From the NCBI GenBank assembly GCA_023388075.1, contig JAEWGX010000120.1:1-55409 (forward strand): a stretch of 55,409 nucleotides of DNA, in the 5' to 3' direction. Within the stretch, counting starts at the first letter, position 1, and each line of letters opens with the position of its first letter. The DNA is from Pseudomonadota bacterium (lineage in GTDB: Bacteria > Pseudomonadota > Gammaproteobacteria > Burkholderiales > Burkholderiaceae_E). Positions 37,990-46,926 of this stretch are shown here, piece after piece. Both the position numbers and the translations under genes were made by a program. The notes beneath the pieces are model-generated. The model saw only the letters and a program-made list of their open reading frames with translations, did no database searches and was not told where the DNA came from.

Positions 37990-40401
37990 TCATGCCGTGC
38001 CGCCCCGCCAGGTCCAGTCGCGGATCTCCGGCATGTCCTCGCCATGCTCGCGAATCCAGGCGGGATGCCGCTCCAGCATCCGCCGCCATCCCGCCCGCGC
38101 GGAATCGGCCTTCGCGGCCAGCTTCGGAAGCCAGCGCAGCGCCGCCTCGGCGAGATGGAAGCGGTCGAGCTGGTTGAGCACGGTCATGTCGAAGGGCGTC
38201 GTGGTGGTGCCCTCCTCGCGGTAGCCGTGCACGTGGAAGTTGACGTGATTGGTACGGCGGTAGACCAGGCGATGGATCAGCTGCGGATAGCCATGGAAGG
38301 CGAAGACGACCGGCCGGTCGCGACTGAAGAGCGCGTCGAAGCGCTCGTCCGACAGGCCGTGGGGATGCTCGCTGGGAGACTGAAGGGTCAGCAGGTCGAC
38401 GACGTTCACCACCCGGATGCGCAGCTCCGGCAGGGCCTCGCGCAGCAGCTCCACCGCGGCGAGGGTCTCGAGCGTCGGAATGTCGCCGCAGCACGCCATG
38501 ACCACGTCCGGCTCGCCGTCGCCATCGTTGCTCGCCCAGTCCCAGCGATCCGCGCCGGCGGTGCAGTGGGCGATCGCCTGGTCCATGGTCAGCCACTGAT
38601 GCGCCGGCTGCTTGCCGGCCACGATGACGTTCACGTAGTGGCGGCTGCGCAGGCAGTGGTCCGTCACCGACAGCAGGGTGTTGGCGTCGGGCGGCAGGTA
38701 CACGCGGATGATGTCGGGCTTCTTGTTCATCACCAGGTCGAGGAACCCCGGATCCTGGTGGCTGAAGCCATTGTGGTCCTGGCGCCAGACGTGCGACGAG
38801 AGCAGGTAGTTGAGCGACGCGATCGGCTTGCGCCACGGGATCTCGCGGGTCACGTCCAGCCACTTGGCGTGCTGGTTGAACATCGAGTCGACGATGTGGA
38901 TGAAGGCCTCGTAGCTCGAGAAGAAGCCATGGCGCCCGGTGAGGAGGTATCCCTCCAGCCAGCCCTGGCACTGGTGCTCGCTCAGCACCTCCATCACCCG
39001 TCCGTCGGGACTCACATGGTCGTCACCGGGCAGCACGATCGCGGTGGAGCAGCGGTCGGTCACCTCGAACACCGCGCCCCAGCGGTTGGAGGCGGTCTCG
39101 TCGGGGCTGAACACCCGGAAATTGGCCTGCTCGGCATTGAGCCGCATGACGTCGCGAATCAACAGCCCCTGGATGCGGGTGGACTCTTCCTGGACCGCCC
39201 CGGGGGCCGGCACCTCGAGGGCGTAGTCACGGAAATCCGGCATCACCAGGTCCTTCAGCAGCAATCCGCCGTTGGCATGGGGATTGGCGCCCATGCGGCG
39301 ATCTCCCTCCGGGGCGAGCGCGGCGATCTCCGGAAGCGGCCGGCCCTGCGCGTCGAAGAGCTCCTCGGGCCGGTAGCTGCGCATCCACTGCTCGAGCGCC
39401 GCGAGGTGCGCCGGCTCGCTCGCGAGCTGTGCGAGCGGCACCTGGTGGGATCGGTAGGTTCCCTCGATCGCCTTGCCATCGACCACTTTCGGGCCGGTCC
39501 AACCCTTGGGCGTGCGCAGCACGATCATCGGCCAGGGACGTCGCTCGCGATAGCCCTGGCTGCGCGCCTGCGCCTGGATGTCGCGGATCTCGGCCAGGAC
39601 CTGGTCGAGCGTCGCGGCCATCAGCCGGTGCATCGTGGCGGGATCGTCGCCCTCGACGAAGTAGGGGCGGTGGCCATAGCCGCGGAACAGGGCCTCGAGC
39701 TCGTCGTGCGGCAGGCGCGCGAGGAAGCAGGGCCCGGCGATCTTGTATCCGTTCAGGTGGAGGATCGGCAGCACCGCTCCGTCCCGGGCCGGGTTCAGGA
39801 ACTTGTTGCTGTGCCAGGCGGTCGCGAGCGGCCCGGTCTCGGCCTCGCCGTCACCGACCACGCAGGCGACCACCAGGTCCGGGTTGTCGAATGCGGCGCC
39901 ATAGGCATGCGACAGCGAATACCCGAGCTCTCCGCCTTCGTTGATCGATCCCGGCACCTCCGGCGCGACGTGGCTCGGAATGCCGCCGGGAAAGGAGAAC
40001 TGCCTGAAGAGACGCTGCATTCCCGCCTCGTCCCGGGGGACGTCGGGATAGCGTTCGCTGTAGCTGCCCTCGAGCCAGGTGTTGGCGACCAGCCCCGGTC
40101 CGCCGTGCCCCGGGCCGGTCACGTAGATCATGTCCGCGTCGTGCTCGCGGATCAGGCGGTTGAGGTGGACGTAGACGAAGTTGAGCCCCGGCGTCGTGCC
40201 CCAGTGGCCGAGCAGTCGCGGCTTCACGTGCTCCAGCGCCAGCGGCTGCTTCAGCAGGGGGTTGTCCAGCAGGTAGATCTGGCCGACCGAAAGGTAGTTG
40301 GCGGCGCGCCACCAGGCGTCCATGCGTCGGATCAGGTCGTCGCCCGGTCCCGTCTCGTCACCCGCGGCGGGTGCGGTCCTGGCCTGCTGGTCTTGGCTCA
40401 T
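37990..40401 (-). CDS. xfp: phosphoketolase family protein (xylulose-5-P/fructose-6-P phosphoketolase)
   Basis: The 803-residue product starts at ATG 40399-40401 behind an AGGAGAGG site and has the usual length. Thiamine-diphosphate features include GHWGTTPGLNFVYVHLNR, the Y-V-T-G-P-G-H-G motif (near 100-107), G-S-I-N-E-G-G-E-L-G-Y-S and the G-D-G-E-A-E-T-G-P cofactor motif (about 180-190). The middle region has D-G-R-V-M-E-V-L-S-E-H and the end has the phosphoketolase C-terminal domain. It splits xylulose-5-P (or fructose-6-P) with phosphate to acetyl-phosphate plus a sugar phosphate. No acetate kinase or phosphotransacetylase is adjacent. It diverges from cydA across a 242-bp gap. Confidence 0.95.
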   Translation of the reverse strand: MSQDQQARTAPAAGDETGPGDDLIRRMDAWWRAANYLSVGQIYLLDNPLLKQPLALEHVKPRLLGHWGTTPGLNFVYVHLNRLIREHDADMIYVTGPGHGGPGLVANTWLEGSYSERYPDVPRDEAGMQRLFRQFSFPGGIPSHVAPEVPGSINEGGELGYSLSHAYGAAFDNPDLVVACVVGDGEAETGPLATAWHSNKFLNPARDGAVLPILHLNGYKIAGPCFLARLPHDELEALFRGYGHRPYFVEGDDPATMHRLMAATLDQVLAEIRDIQAQARSQGYRERRPWPMIVLRTPKGWTGPKVVDGKAIEGTYRSHQVPLAQLASEPAHLAALEQWMRSYRPEELFDAQGRPLPEIAALAPEGDRRMGANPHANGGLLLKDLVMPDFRDYALEVPAPGAVQEESTRIQGLLIRDVMRLNAEQANFRVFSPDETASNRWGAVFEVTDRCSTAIVLPGDDHVSPDGRVMEVLSEHQCQGWLEGYLLTGRHGFFSSYEAFIHIVDSMFNQHAKWLDVTREIPWRKPIASLNYLLSSHVWRQDHNGFSHQDPGFLDLVMNKKPDIIRVYLPPDANTLLSVTDHCLRSRHYVNVIVAGKQPAHQWLTMDQAIAHCTAGADRWDWASNDGDGEPDVVMACCGDIPTLETLAAVELLREALPELRIRVVNVVDLLTLQSPSEHPHGLSDERFDALFSRDRPVVFAFHGYPQLIHRLVYRRTNHVNFHVHGYREEGTTTTPFDMTVLNQLDRFHLAEAALRWLPKLAAKADSARAGWRRMLERHPAWIREHGEDMPEIRDWTWRGGTA

Positions 40402-40643
40402 CGTGGTCCTCTCCTGTGAACTGGCCGCGGCGCGGCAAAGTCCGCACCCTGCGATGCCGGGTCGACGACGCGCGTGGCGGCCCAATCGCCTGGGTCCAAG
40501 TCTATCCCGCATGGGAGTGGGCGTTCCGCCCGGTGGGGAATGGAACGCGCCTCGACGGATGCGCGCGGATAATTCACCGGTCGTCGCGCCAGGGGCGAAA
40601 CGCCTGGCAACCGCAGGGCTCGAAGAAGCGCAATGGAGTGGAC

Positions 40644-42068
40644 ATGGCCGAACTGGATGCCTTGATGCTGGCCCGCGTGCAGTTCGGCTTCACCATCTCG
40701 TTCCACATCATCTTCCCGGCGATCACCATCGGCCTTGCCAGCTATCTCATGGTGCTCGAAGGAGCCTGGCTCTACACCGGCCGTACCGTCTATCGCGATC
40801 TCTTCCACTACTGGCTCAAGGTGTTCGCCGTCGCCTTCGGCATGGGCGTCGTCTCGGGGCTGGTCATGGCCTACCAGTTCGGCACGAACTGGAGTGAGTT
40901 CTCCCGCTTCGCGGGGGGCGTCACCGGGCCGCTCCTCACCTACGAGGTGCTCACGGCATTCTTCCTGGAGGCCGGCTTCCTCGGGGTGATGCTGTTCGGG
41001 TTCAACCGCGTCGGCCCGGGGCTGCACTTCACCTCCACCGTGGCGGTGGCGGTCGGCACGCTGATCTCGGCCACCTGGATCCTTGCTTCGAACAGCTGGA
41101 TGCAGACACCGCAGGGCCACGAGATCGTCGACGGCGTGGTGGTGCCCGTCGACTGGCTGCAGGTGATCTTCAACCCGTCGTTTCCCTACCGGCTGGTCCA
41201 CATGGTGACAGCGGCTTATCTCGCCACCGCGCTGATCGTCGGGGCCGCGGCGGCATGGCACCTGCTCAGGGACCGGGACGTGGATCCCGTCCGCACGATG
41301 ATGTCGATGGCGATGTGGATGGTGCTCTGCACCGCGCCGCTGCAGCTGCTGATCGGCGACCTGCACGGACTCAACACGCTGGAGCACCAGCCGGCCAAGC
41401 TCGCTGCCATGGAAGGACACTGGGAGAACCGTCCCGGGGAGGGCGTTCCACTGATCCTGGTGGGCTGGCCGGACATGGAAGCCGAGCAGACCCGCTACGC
41501 GGTCGGGATTCCACGCCTCGGCAGCCTGATCCTGACGCACAGCCTGGACGGCACCATCCCGGCGCTCAAGGACTTCCCGCCGGAGGACCGTCCCAACTCC
41601 ACGGTCGTGTTCTGGACTTTTCGGGTGATGGTTGGCCTGGGGCTGCTCATGATCCTGCTCGGGCTGGTCAGCCTGTGGCTGCGAAGGCGAGGCCGCCTGT
41701 ACGACTCGCGGCCCTTCCTGCGCTTCGCCCTCGCCATGGGACCGGCCGGCCTGGTCGCGATCCTCGCCGGCTGGTTTACCACGGAGATCGGCCGGCAGCC
41801 GTGGATCGTGTACGGCCTGATGCGGACGTCCGAGGGCGTCTCGGCGCACGAGGCGTCGCAGGTGGGGTTCACCCTCGCCCTGTTCGTGGTGGTCTACCTG
41901 GTAGTGTTCGGGGCCGGTACGCTGTACATGCTGCGCCTGATGGGCACGGGCCCGCGGCCAGGCGAGGGCGCCGAGGCGATGCCCGGCGGGCCCGGCATGC
42001 AGCGCCAGCAGATGCGGCCGATGTCCGCCGCGCCCGGCGCCCCGGGCAGCATCGCAGGAGAGCCGTGA
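40644..42068 (+). CDS. cydA: cytochrome bd-type ubiquinol oxidase subunit I (CIO-like, short Q-loop)
   Basis: ATG 40644 gives 474 residues, shorter than E. coli CydA, as expected for the cyanide-insensitive (CioA) branch with a short Q-loop. Expected haem ligands are seen: His21 in F-H-I-I-F-P, His186 in Y-R-L-V-H-M and a Met near 329. Quinol-binding Lys252 and Glu257 (K-L-A-A-M-E), Glu101/Glu109 and the G-R-Q-P-W motif (383-387) are also present. It oxidises quinol and reduces O2 with high affinity and no proton pumping. The last ~35 residues form a Met/Pro/Gln-rich tail. The stop overlaps the cydB start (TGATG). Confidence 0.95.
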   Translation: MAELDALMLARVQFGFTISFHIIFPAITIGLASYLMVLEGAWLYTGRTVYRDLFHYWLKVFAVAFGMGVVSGLVMAYQFGTNWSEFSRFAGGVTGPLLTYEVLTAFFLEAGFLGVMLFGFNRVGPGLHFTSTVAVAVGTLISATWILASNSWMQTPQGHEIVDGVVVPVDWLQVIFNPSFPYRLVHMVTAAYLATALIVGAAAAWHLLRDRDVDPVRTMMSMAMWMVLCTAPLQLLIGDLHGLNTLEHQPAKLAAMEGHWENRPGEGVPLILVGWPDMEAEQTRYAVGIPRLGSLILTHSLDGTIPALKDFPPEDRPNSTVVFWTFRVMVGLGLLMILLGLVSLWLRRRGRLYDSRPFLRFALAMGPAGLVAILAGWFTTEIGRQPWIVYGLMRTSEGVSAHEASQVGFTLALFVVVYLVVFGAGTLYMLRLMGTGPRPGEGAEAMPGGPGMQRQQMRPMSAAPGAPGSIAGEP

Positions 42069-43072
42069 TGGGCGTCGACCTGGCCCTGATATGGGCGATC
42101 ATCATTCTCTTCGGGGTCATGATGTACGTCGTCATGGACGGGTTCGACCTGGGCGTCGGCATCCTGTTCCCGTTCGTCTCGGACGCGGAGGACCGCGACG
42201 TCATGGTCAACACCGTCGCTCCCGTGTGGGACGGCAACGAGACCTGGCTGGTCCTGGGCGGCGCCGGGCTGCTCGCGGCCTTTCCGCTTGCCTATGCCGT
42301 GATCCTCAGCGCGTTCTACCTGCCGCTGATCCTCATGCTGATCGGCCTCGTCTTCCGCGGTGTCGCGTTCGAGTGCCGTGTCAAGGCGCCTGCCGCGCGC
42401 CGGCACTGGTGGGACAAGTCGTTCGCCGGCGGCTCCTACGTCGCCACCTTCTTCCAGGGCGTCACCCTGGGCGGCTTCGTGCAGGGCGTGCCCGTGGAGA
42501 ACGGTGCCTACGCCGGGGGACCGTTGGACTGGGTCGCCCCGTTTCCCATCTTCACCGGCTTCGCGCTGATCGTCGCCTACGCGCTGCTCGGCTGTACCTG
42601 GCTGATCGTCAAAAGCGAGGAGAGTCTGGAGGAGCGCATGCGGCACCTCGGGTACCGGCTTGCCTTGGCCCTCTTCGCGATCATCGTCGCGGTCAGCCTC
42701 TGGACGCCGCTTGCCGAGCCGCGCATCGCCGAGCGCTGGTTCAGCCTGCCCAACCTATTCTGGTTCCTACCCGTGCCGGTGCTGGTCGTGCTCTTCGCCG
42801 CGGCCCTGCTGCGCACGCTGCGCGGCGCCCGCTACGCGCCGTTCCTGCTGACGCTGGGGCTGGTATTCCTTGCGTACAGCGGGCTGGGCATCAGCCTCTG
42901 GCCCAACGTCATCCCGCCGTCGATCTCAATCTGGGACGCGGCGGGCCCCGCCCAGAGCCTGGGCTTCACGCTGGTGGGCACGCTTCTCATCGTGCCGTTC
43001 ATCCTGATGTACACCGGCTGGTCCTACTGGGTCTTCCGCGGCAAGGTCCAGCGCGGGGACGGCTACCACTGA
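42068..43072 (+). CDS. cydB: cytochrome bd-type ubiquinol oxidase subunit II
   Basis: The 334-residue integral membrane protein shows V-M-D-G-F-D-L-G-V-G near the N-terminus and V-W-D-G-N-E-T-W-L-V, the two best CydB signatures, followed by about eight further hydrophobic helices. It forms the heterodimer with CydA and stabilises the haem centres. It overlaps cydA by one base (TGATG) and likewise overlaps the DUF2474 gene, so the three are translationally coupled. No cydCD assembly transporter is present in the window. Confidence 0.96.
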   Translation: MGVDLALIWAIIILFGVMMYVVMDGFDLGVGILFPFVSDAEDRDVMVNTVAPVWDGNETWLVLGGAGLLAAFPLAYAVILSAFYLPLILMLIGLVFRGVAFECRVKAPAARRHWWDKSFAGGSYVATFFQGVTLGGFVQGVPVENGAYAGGPLDWVAPFPIFTGFALIVAYALLGCTWLIVKSEESLEERMRHLGYRLALALFAIIVAVSLWTPLAEPRIAERWFSLPNLFWFLPVPVLVVLFAAALLRTLRGARYAPFLLTLGLVFLAYSGLGISLWPNVIPPSISIWDAAGPAQSLGFTLVGTLLIVPFILMYTGWSYWVFRGKVQRGDGYH

Positions 43073-43239
43073 TGGAGCACGAGCCGCGCGCCACGGCCAA
43101 CGGGCCGGCCGCGGGTCCGCCGCGTTGGGGCCGGCGGCTCGCCTGGCTCGCCGGTCTCTGGGTGGCCGGTGTCGCCGTCCTCGGCGTGGCCGCCTGGCTG
43201 CTGAAGGGCTTCATGCGCTGGGCCGGCCTGGCCGCCTGA
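43072..43239 (+). CDS. DUF2474 small membrane protein, probable accessory subunit of the bd oxidase
   Basis: A 55-codon gene begins with ATG at 43072-43074, overlapping the cydB stop as TGATG. The product has a Pro/Arg-rich cytoplasmic start, R-W-G-R-R-L-A-W-L-A-G-L-W and a single membrane helix (about residues 24-45). This fits DUF2474, short proteins encoded after CIO-type cydB that are thought to play a role like CydX. Overlap and position make a functional link to the oxidase likely; direct activity is inferred. Confidence 0.8.
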   Translation: MEHEPRATANGPAAGPPRWGRRLAWLAGLWVAGVAVLGVAAWLLKGFMRWAGLAA

Positions 43240-43335
43240 GGCGAGCCCGCGCGGTTCCGGTTCGCCAACCGAGGGACCCTCGTCCACTCGCCCCGGCCGG
43301 CGTCGCGTCGCGCCGGCCCGGGTACCCTACCGGTT

Positions 43336-44721
43336 GTGCAACAATCCGGGCCGGTGTTTCCTCGGACTCGGACAGTGCGGCGCAAGGTCTTCCATGGCTG
43401 GCGAATGGTTGCTGCGGGCAGCGGCATCCAGTTCATGCAAGCCGCGCTGCTCCACCAGGCCTTCGGAGCGTACTTCGCCGCCTTGCTCGACGAGCGCGGC
43501 TGGAGCAAGACCGCGCTGTCGGGGGCGGCCGCGATGCAGCCGATGGAATCGGCGCTCCTCGGCCCGCTGCTCGGCTGGTTCGTGGACCGCTTCGGACCGC
43601 AGGGGATGATCCGGATCGGCATCATCGTCTTCGGTCTCGGCTTCATCGCGCTCAGCTACATCGACTCGCTCGCCGGCTTCTACGGCGCGTTCATCATCAT
43701 CGCGTTCGGATCGAGCCTGTGCGGGTTCTTCCCGGTCAACGTCGCGATCATCCACTGGTTCGAGCTCAAGCGCGCGCGGGCGCTTTCGGCCGTGGGCCTG
43801 GGCCTCGCCCTCGGAGGCGTCTTCGTGCCGGTGGTGGCCTGGTCGATCCAGGTCTTCGGCTGGCGCAACACCGCGTTCGCCTCGGGCGTCGTGGTGATCC
43901 TGCTCGGCTGGCCGCTCGCCCGGGTGTTCCGACGCAGTCCGGCCGAGGTCGGCGAGACGGTGGACGGCCTGCCGGCGGTCACGCCGTCCGCGGCGCAGCC
44001 GTCGGCGGGACCGGCGGGCGCGACGGGAAGCGGCGCCACGGCGGGTTCCGCCTCGGTGGCCGCGGCAGCGCCGGCACCGGGGCTCGCCGGCCTCACCGCG
44101 GCGCAGGCCTTGCGCACGCCGGGTTTCTGGCTGCTGTCGCTCGGCCACGGCTTCGCGCTGCTGGTGGTGTACGCGGTCAACGTGCATGCCATCACGCACA
44201 TGAAGGAGGGGCTCGGCTACTCCCTCGCGGCGGCGTCGCTGGTGATCACGCTCATGACCGTGGCCCAGATCGGGGGCGTCCTGGTCGGCTGGTGGATCGG
44301 CGATCGCTTCGACAAGCGGCGGGTGGCGGCGGCTTGCATGCTGATGCACGCCGCCGGGCTGCTGATGCTGGCCTACGCGACCGGCCCGTGGATGCTGGGG
44401 GCCTTCGCGCTGCTGCACGGCGGTGGCTGGGGATTGCGCGGCCCGTTCATGCAGGCGCTGCGCGCGGATTTCTTCGGTCGGCGCGCGATCGGCATGATCC
44501 TTGGGCTGTCCTCGATGGTCATCGTCTTCGGACAGGTGGGCGGGCCGATGATCGCCGGCATGCTCGCCGACATGACCGGTTCGTACTTCGCCGGTTTCAC
44601 GGTGCTCGCCGTGATGGTGGGCAGTGGCTCGCTGTTCTTTCTGCTCGCGCGCCCGCCCGCCTTCGCGACGGACGCACCGGCGGTCGCGGGCGCCGCGGCT
44701 GGACTATCGGGTCAAAAGTGA
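43336..44721 (+). CDS. MFS transporter (oxalate/formate antiporter-like, monocarboxylate group)
   Basis: The 461-residue protein has twelve predicted helices in two halves split by an Ala/Gly/Ser/Pro-rich cytoplasmic loop (about 205-245). Its start G-W-R-M-V-A-A-G-S-G-I-Q resembles OFA/MCT-like carriers, and a motif near 80 reads G-W-F-V-D-R-F-G-P, the MFS loop signature. Such proteins move small carboxylates. The GTG 43336 start is uncertain; GTG 43375 is an alternative. The gene ends only 60 bp before the ior start, so it may import or export an aryl-keto or aryl acid for the following enzymes. Confidence 0.88.
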   Translation: MQQSGPVFPRTRTVRRKVFHGWRMVAAGSGIQFMQAALLHQAFGAYFAALLDERGWSKTALSGAAAMQPMESALLGPLLGWFVDRFGPQGMIRIGIIVFGLGFIALSYIDSLAGFYGAFIIIAFGSSLCGFFPVNVAIIHWFELKRARALSAVGLGLALGGVFVPVVAWSIQVFGWRNTAFASGVVVILLGWPLARVFRRSPAEVGETVDGLPAVTPSAAQPSAGPAGATGSGATAGSASVAAAAPAPGLAGLTAAQALRTPGFWLLSLGHGFALLVVYAVNVHAITHMKEGLGYSLAAASLVITLMTVAQIGGVLVGWWIGDRFDKRRVAAACMLMHAAGLLMLAYATGPWMLGAFALLHGGGWGLRGPFMQALRADFFGRRAIGMILGLSSMVIVFGQVGGPMIAGMLADMTGSYFAGFTVLAVMVGSGSLFFLLARPPAFATDAPAVAGAAAGLSGQK

Positions 44722-44770
44722 CAGAATGAGGCCGGCCGGCCCGCAGCGGGCCGCCGCGCCAGGCACCATC

Positions 44771-44784
44771 GGAGGCATCAGCTG
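44771..44784 (+). promoter_or_regulatory. ribosome-binding site and CTG start of iorA
   Basis: GGAGG (44771-44775) is spaced 6 bases from an in-frame CTG (44782-44784). No ATG, GTG or TTG lies in this frame between the upstream stop (44719-44721) and ATG 44857. The residues encoded from CTG (S-F-H-D-E-I-R-S-L-K-L-G-D-G-E) belong to the conserved N-terminus of IorA proteins, so starting at ATG 44857 would remove real sequence. Confidence 0.55.
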
Positions 44785-46926
44785 GAAGTTTCATTTCACG
44801 ACGAGATCCGCTCGCTCAAGCTGGGCGATGGCGAGACCTTTCACGGCGAAGGCATCATGGCCGTGACCAAGGCGCTCCTTCAGTCGGGTGTCAGCTATGT
44901 CGGCGGCTACCAGGGCTCGCCGGTGTCGCACCTGCTGGACGTGATGGTCCAGGCACGCGACTACCTGGACGAGCTCGGCGTGCACGTGGAAGCGTGCACC
45001 AACGAGTCCTCGGCCGCGGCGATGCTCGGCGCCTCGATCATGTATCCGGTCCGCGGGGCGGTCACCTGGAAGTCGGTGGTCGGCACCAACGTCGCGTCCG
45101 ACGCGCTCTCGAACCTGTCCTCGCCGGGCGTCATGGGCGGCGCCCTGATCGTGGTCGGCGAGGACTACGGCGAGGGCGCGAGCGTGATCCAGGAGCGCAC
45201 CCATGCGTTCGCGATGAAGTCGTCGATGTGGCTGATGGATCCGCGCCCCGACCTGCCGACCATCGTCCGCATGGTGGAGAAGGGCTTCGAGCTCTCGGAG
45301 GTCTCCAACACGCCGGTGATGATGGAGCTGCGCATCCGCACCTGCCACGTGCGCGGCAGCTTCGAGACGCGCGCCAACCGGGCGCCGGCGATCTCCAGCA
45401 AGCGGCTGCAGCAGGAGCCGGCACCGTTCCAGTACGACCGGCTCGCCCATCCGCCGGCGACCTTCCGCCAGGAGAAGCTCAAGTACGACGTGCGGCGGCC
45501 GGCGGCGCGTCGCTTCATCGAGGAGGAGGGGCTCAACGAGCTCGTCGACGGCGAGCATGGCGAGGTCGGCCTCATCCTTCAGGGAGGCCTCTACAACAGC
45601 GTGATCCGCGCGCTGCAGCTCGCCGGGCTCGCGGACGCCTTCGGCGCCTCGGAGATCCCGCTCCTCGTGCTCAACGTCGTGTATCCGCTCGTGCCGGGCG
45701 AGATCGAGCGGTTCTGCGCGGGAAAGCGGGCGGTGCTGGTCATCGAGGAAGGGCAGCCCGAGTTCATCGAGCTCGAGATCGCCGCGCTGCTGCGTCGCGC
45801 GGGGCTGGACACCCGCCTGCATGGCAAGGATCGCCTGCCCATGGGCGGCGAGTGCACCGCCGACCTGGTGCTGGAGGGGCTGGCGGGCTTTCTCGAGGAG
45901 CACCTGCCGGCGGCTGACACGTCGGCCGGGCGGCGTCACGCGGAGGAGGTCGCGGCGCTGCGCAGGCAGGCGGCCGAGCATCTCGGCGAGCCGGTGCCGC
46001 CGCGGCCGCCCAACTTCTGCACCGGCTGCCCCGAGCGGCCCGTCTTCGCCGCGCTCAAGCTGGTGGAGCGGGAGCTGGGGCCGATGCACGTCAGCGCCGA
46101 CATCGGGTGCCATGCCTTCGCCACCTACGCGCCGTTCTCGTTCGGCAACTCCATCCTCGGCTACGGCATGAGCATGGCCTCGAGCGCGGCGGTGAAGAAC
46201 TTTTCGGCCAAGCGGCCGATCGCCATCATGGGCGACGGCGGCTTCTGGCACAACGGCCTGCTCTCCGGCGTCTCGTCGACGCTGCTCAACCAGGGCGATG
46301 GCGTGCTGGTGGTCATGAAGAACGGCTACACCTCGGCCACCGGTACGCAGGAGACGGTCTCGACGCCGCAATCCGAGGCGCGTCGCGTCGCCGAAGGCAG
46401 CAGCGCGACCGGATCGGAGCGGACCATCGAAAGAACGCTCGCCGGCATGGGCGTGAAGTGGCTGCGCACCGTGCACAACTACAAGGTCGGATCGGTGCGC
46501 AAGGTGCTGCGCGAGGCCCTGACCACGCCGTTCACCGGCCTCAAGGTGATCGTCGCCGAGGGCGAATGCCAGCTGGAGCGCCAGCGGCGCCTGAAGCCGA
46601 TCCGCGCGCGGCGACTGAAGGAGGGCCGGCGCGTGGTCCGCACCCGCTTCGGCGTGGACGAGGACACCTGCACCGGCGACCACTCCTGCATCCGCCTGTC
46701 CGGCTGCCCGACCCTGACGGTGAAGGACAGCACCGATCCGCTGCGCCGGGCACCGGTGGCCCACGTGAACAACGGCTGCGTCGGCTGCGGCCTGTGCGGC
46801 GAGGTCGCGATGGCGGCCGTCCTCTGCCCGTCCTTCCACCGTGTGGAGATCGTGAGCAACCCCGGCCTGTGGGATCGCCTGGGCGACCGGGTGAACCGTT
46901 TCGCGCTCGGGCTGCTGGGGAGATGA
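44782..46926 (+). CDS. iorA: indolepyruvate ferredoxin oxidoreductase, alpha subunit
   Basis: With the CTG start the product has 714 residues. It oxidatively decarboxylates aryl pyruvates to arylacetyl-CoA with reduction of ferredoxin. Domains are an N-terminal pyruvate:ferredoxin-type domain with G-G-Y-Q-G-S-P-V-S-H, a thiamine-diphosphate domain beginning at N-F-C-T-G-C-P (about 410) with I-M-G-D-G-G-F-W (about 481), and a C-terminal iron-sulfur module (C-T-G-D-H-S-C near 629 and C-V-G-C-G-L-C near 666). The stop overlaps iorB (ATGA). Upstream MFS and downstream fused enzyme suggest an aromatic amino acid or aryl acid pathway. Confidence 0.92.
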   Translation: MEVSFHDEIRSLKLGDGETFHGEGIMAVTKALLQSGVSYVGGYQGSPVSHLLDVMVQARDYLDELGVHVEACTNESSAAAMLGASIMYPVRGAVTWKSVVGTNVASDALSNLSSPGVMGGALIVVGEDYGEGASVIQERTHAFAMKSSMWLMDPRPDLPTIVRMVEKGFELSEVSNTPVMMELRIRTCHVRGSFETRANRAPAISSKRLQQEPAPFQYDRLAHPPATFRQEKLKYDVRRPAARRFIEEEGLNELVDGEHGEVGLILQGGLYNSVIRALQLAGLADAFGASEIPLLVLNVVYPLVPGEIERFCAGKRAVLVIEEGQPEFIELEIAALLRRAGLDTRLHGKDRLPMGGECTADLVLEGLAGFLEEHLPAADTSAGRRHAEEVAALRRQAAEHLGEPVPPRPPNFCTGCPERPVFAALKLVERELGPMHVSADIGCHAFATYAPFSFGNSILGYGMSMASSAAVKNFSAKRPIAIMGDGGFWHNGLLSGVSSTLLNQGDGVLVVMKNGYTSATGTQETVSTPQSEARRVAEGSSATGSERTIERTLAGMGVKWLRTVHNYKVGSVRKVLREALTTPFTGLKVIVAEGECQLERQRRLKPIRARRLKEGRRVVRTRFGVDEDTCTGDHSCIRLSGCPTLTVKDSTDPLRRAPVAHVNNGCVGCGLCGEVAMAAVLCPSFHRVEIVSNPGLWDRLGDRVNRFALGLLGR

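Noticed and set aside
40566..40571. GATAAT as -10 of a cydA promoter
   Set aside because: It matches a -10 well but no acceptable -35 lies 16-18 bp upstream and no FNR-type box was seen; kept only as a possibility.
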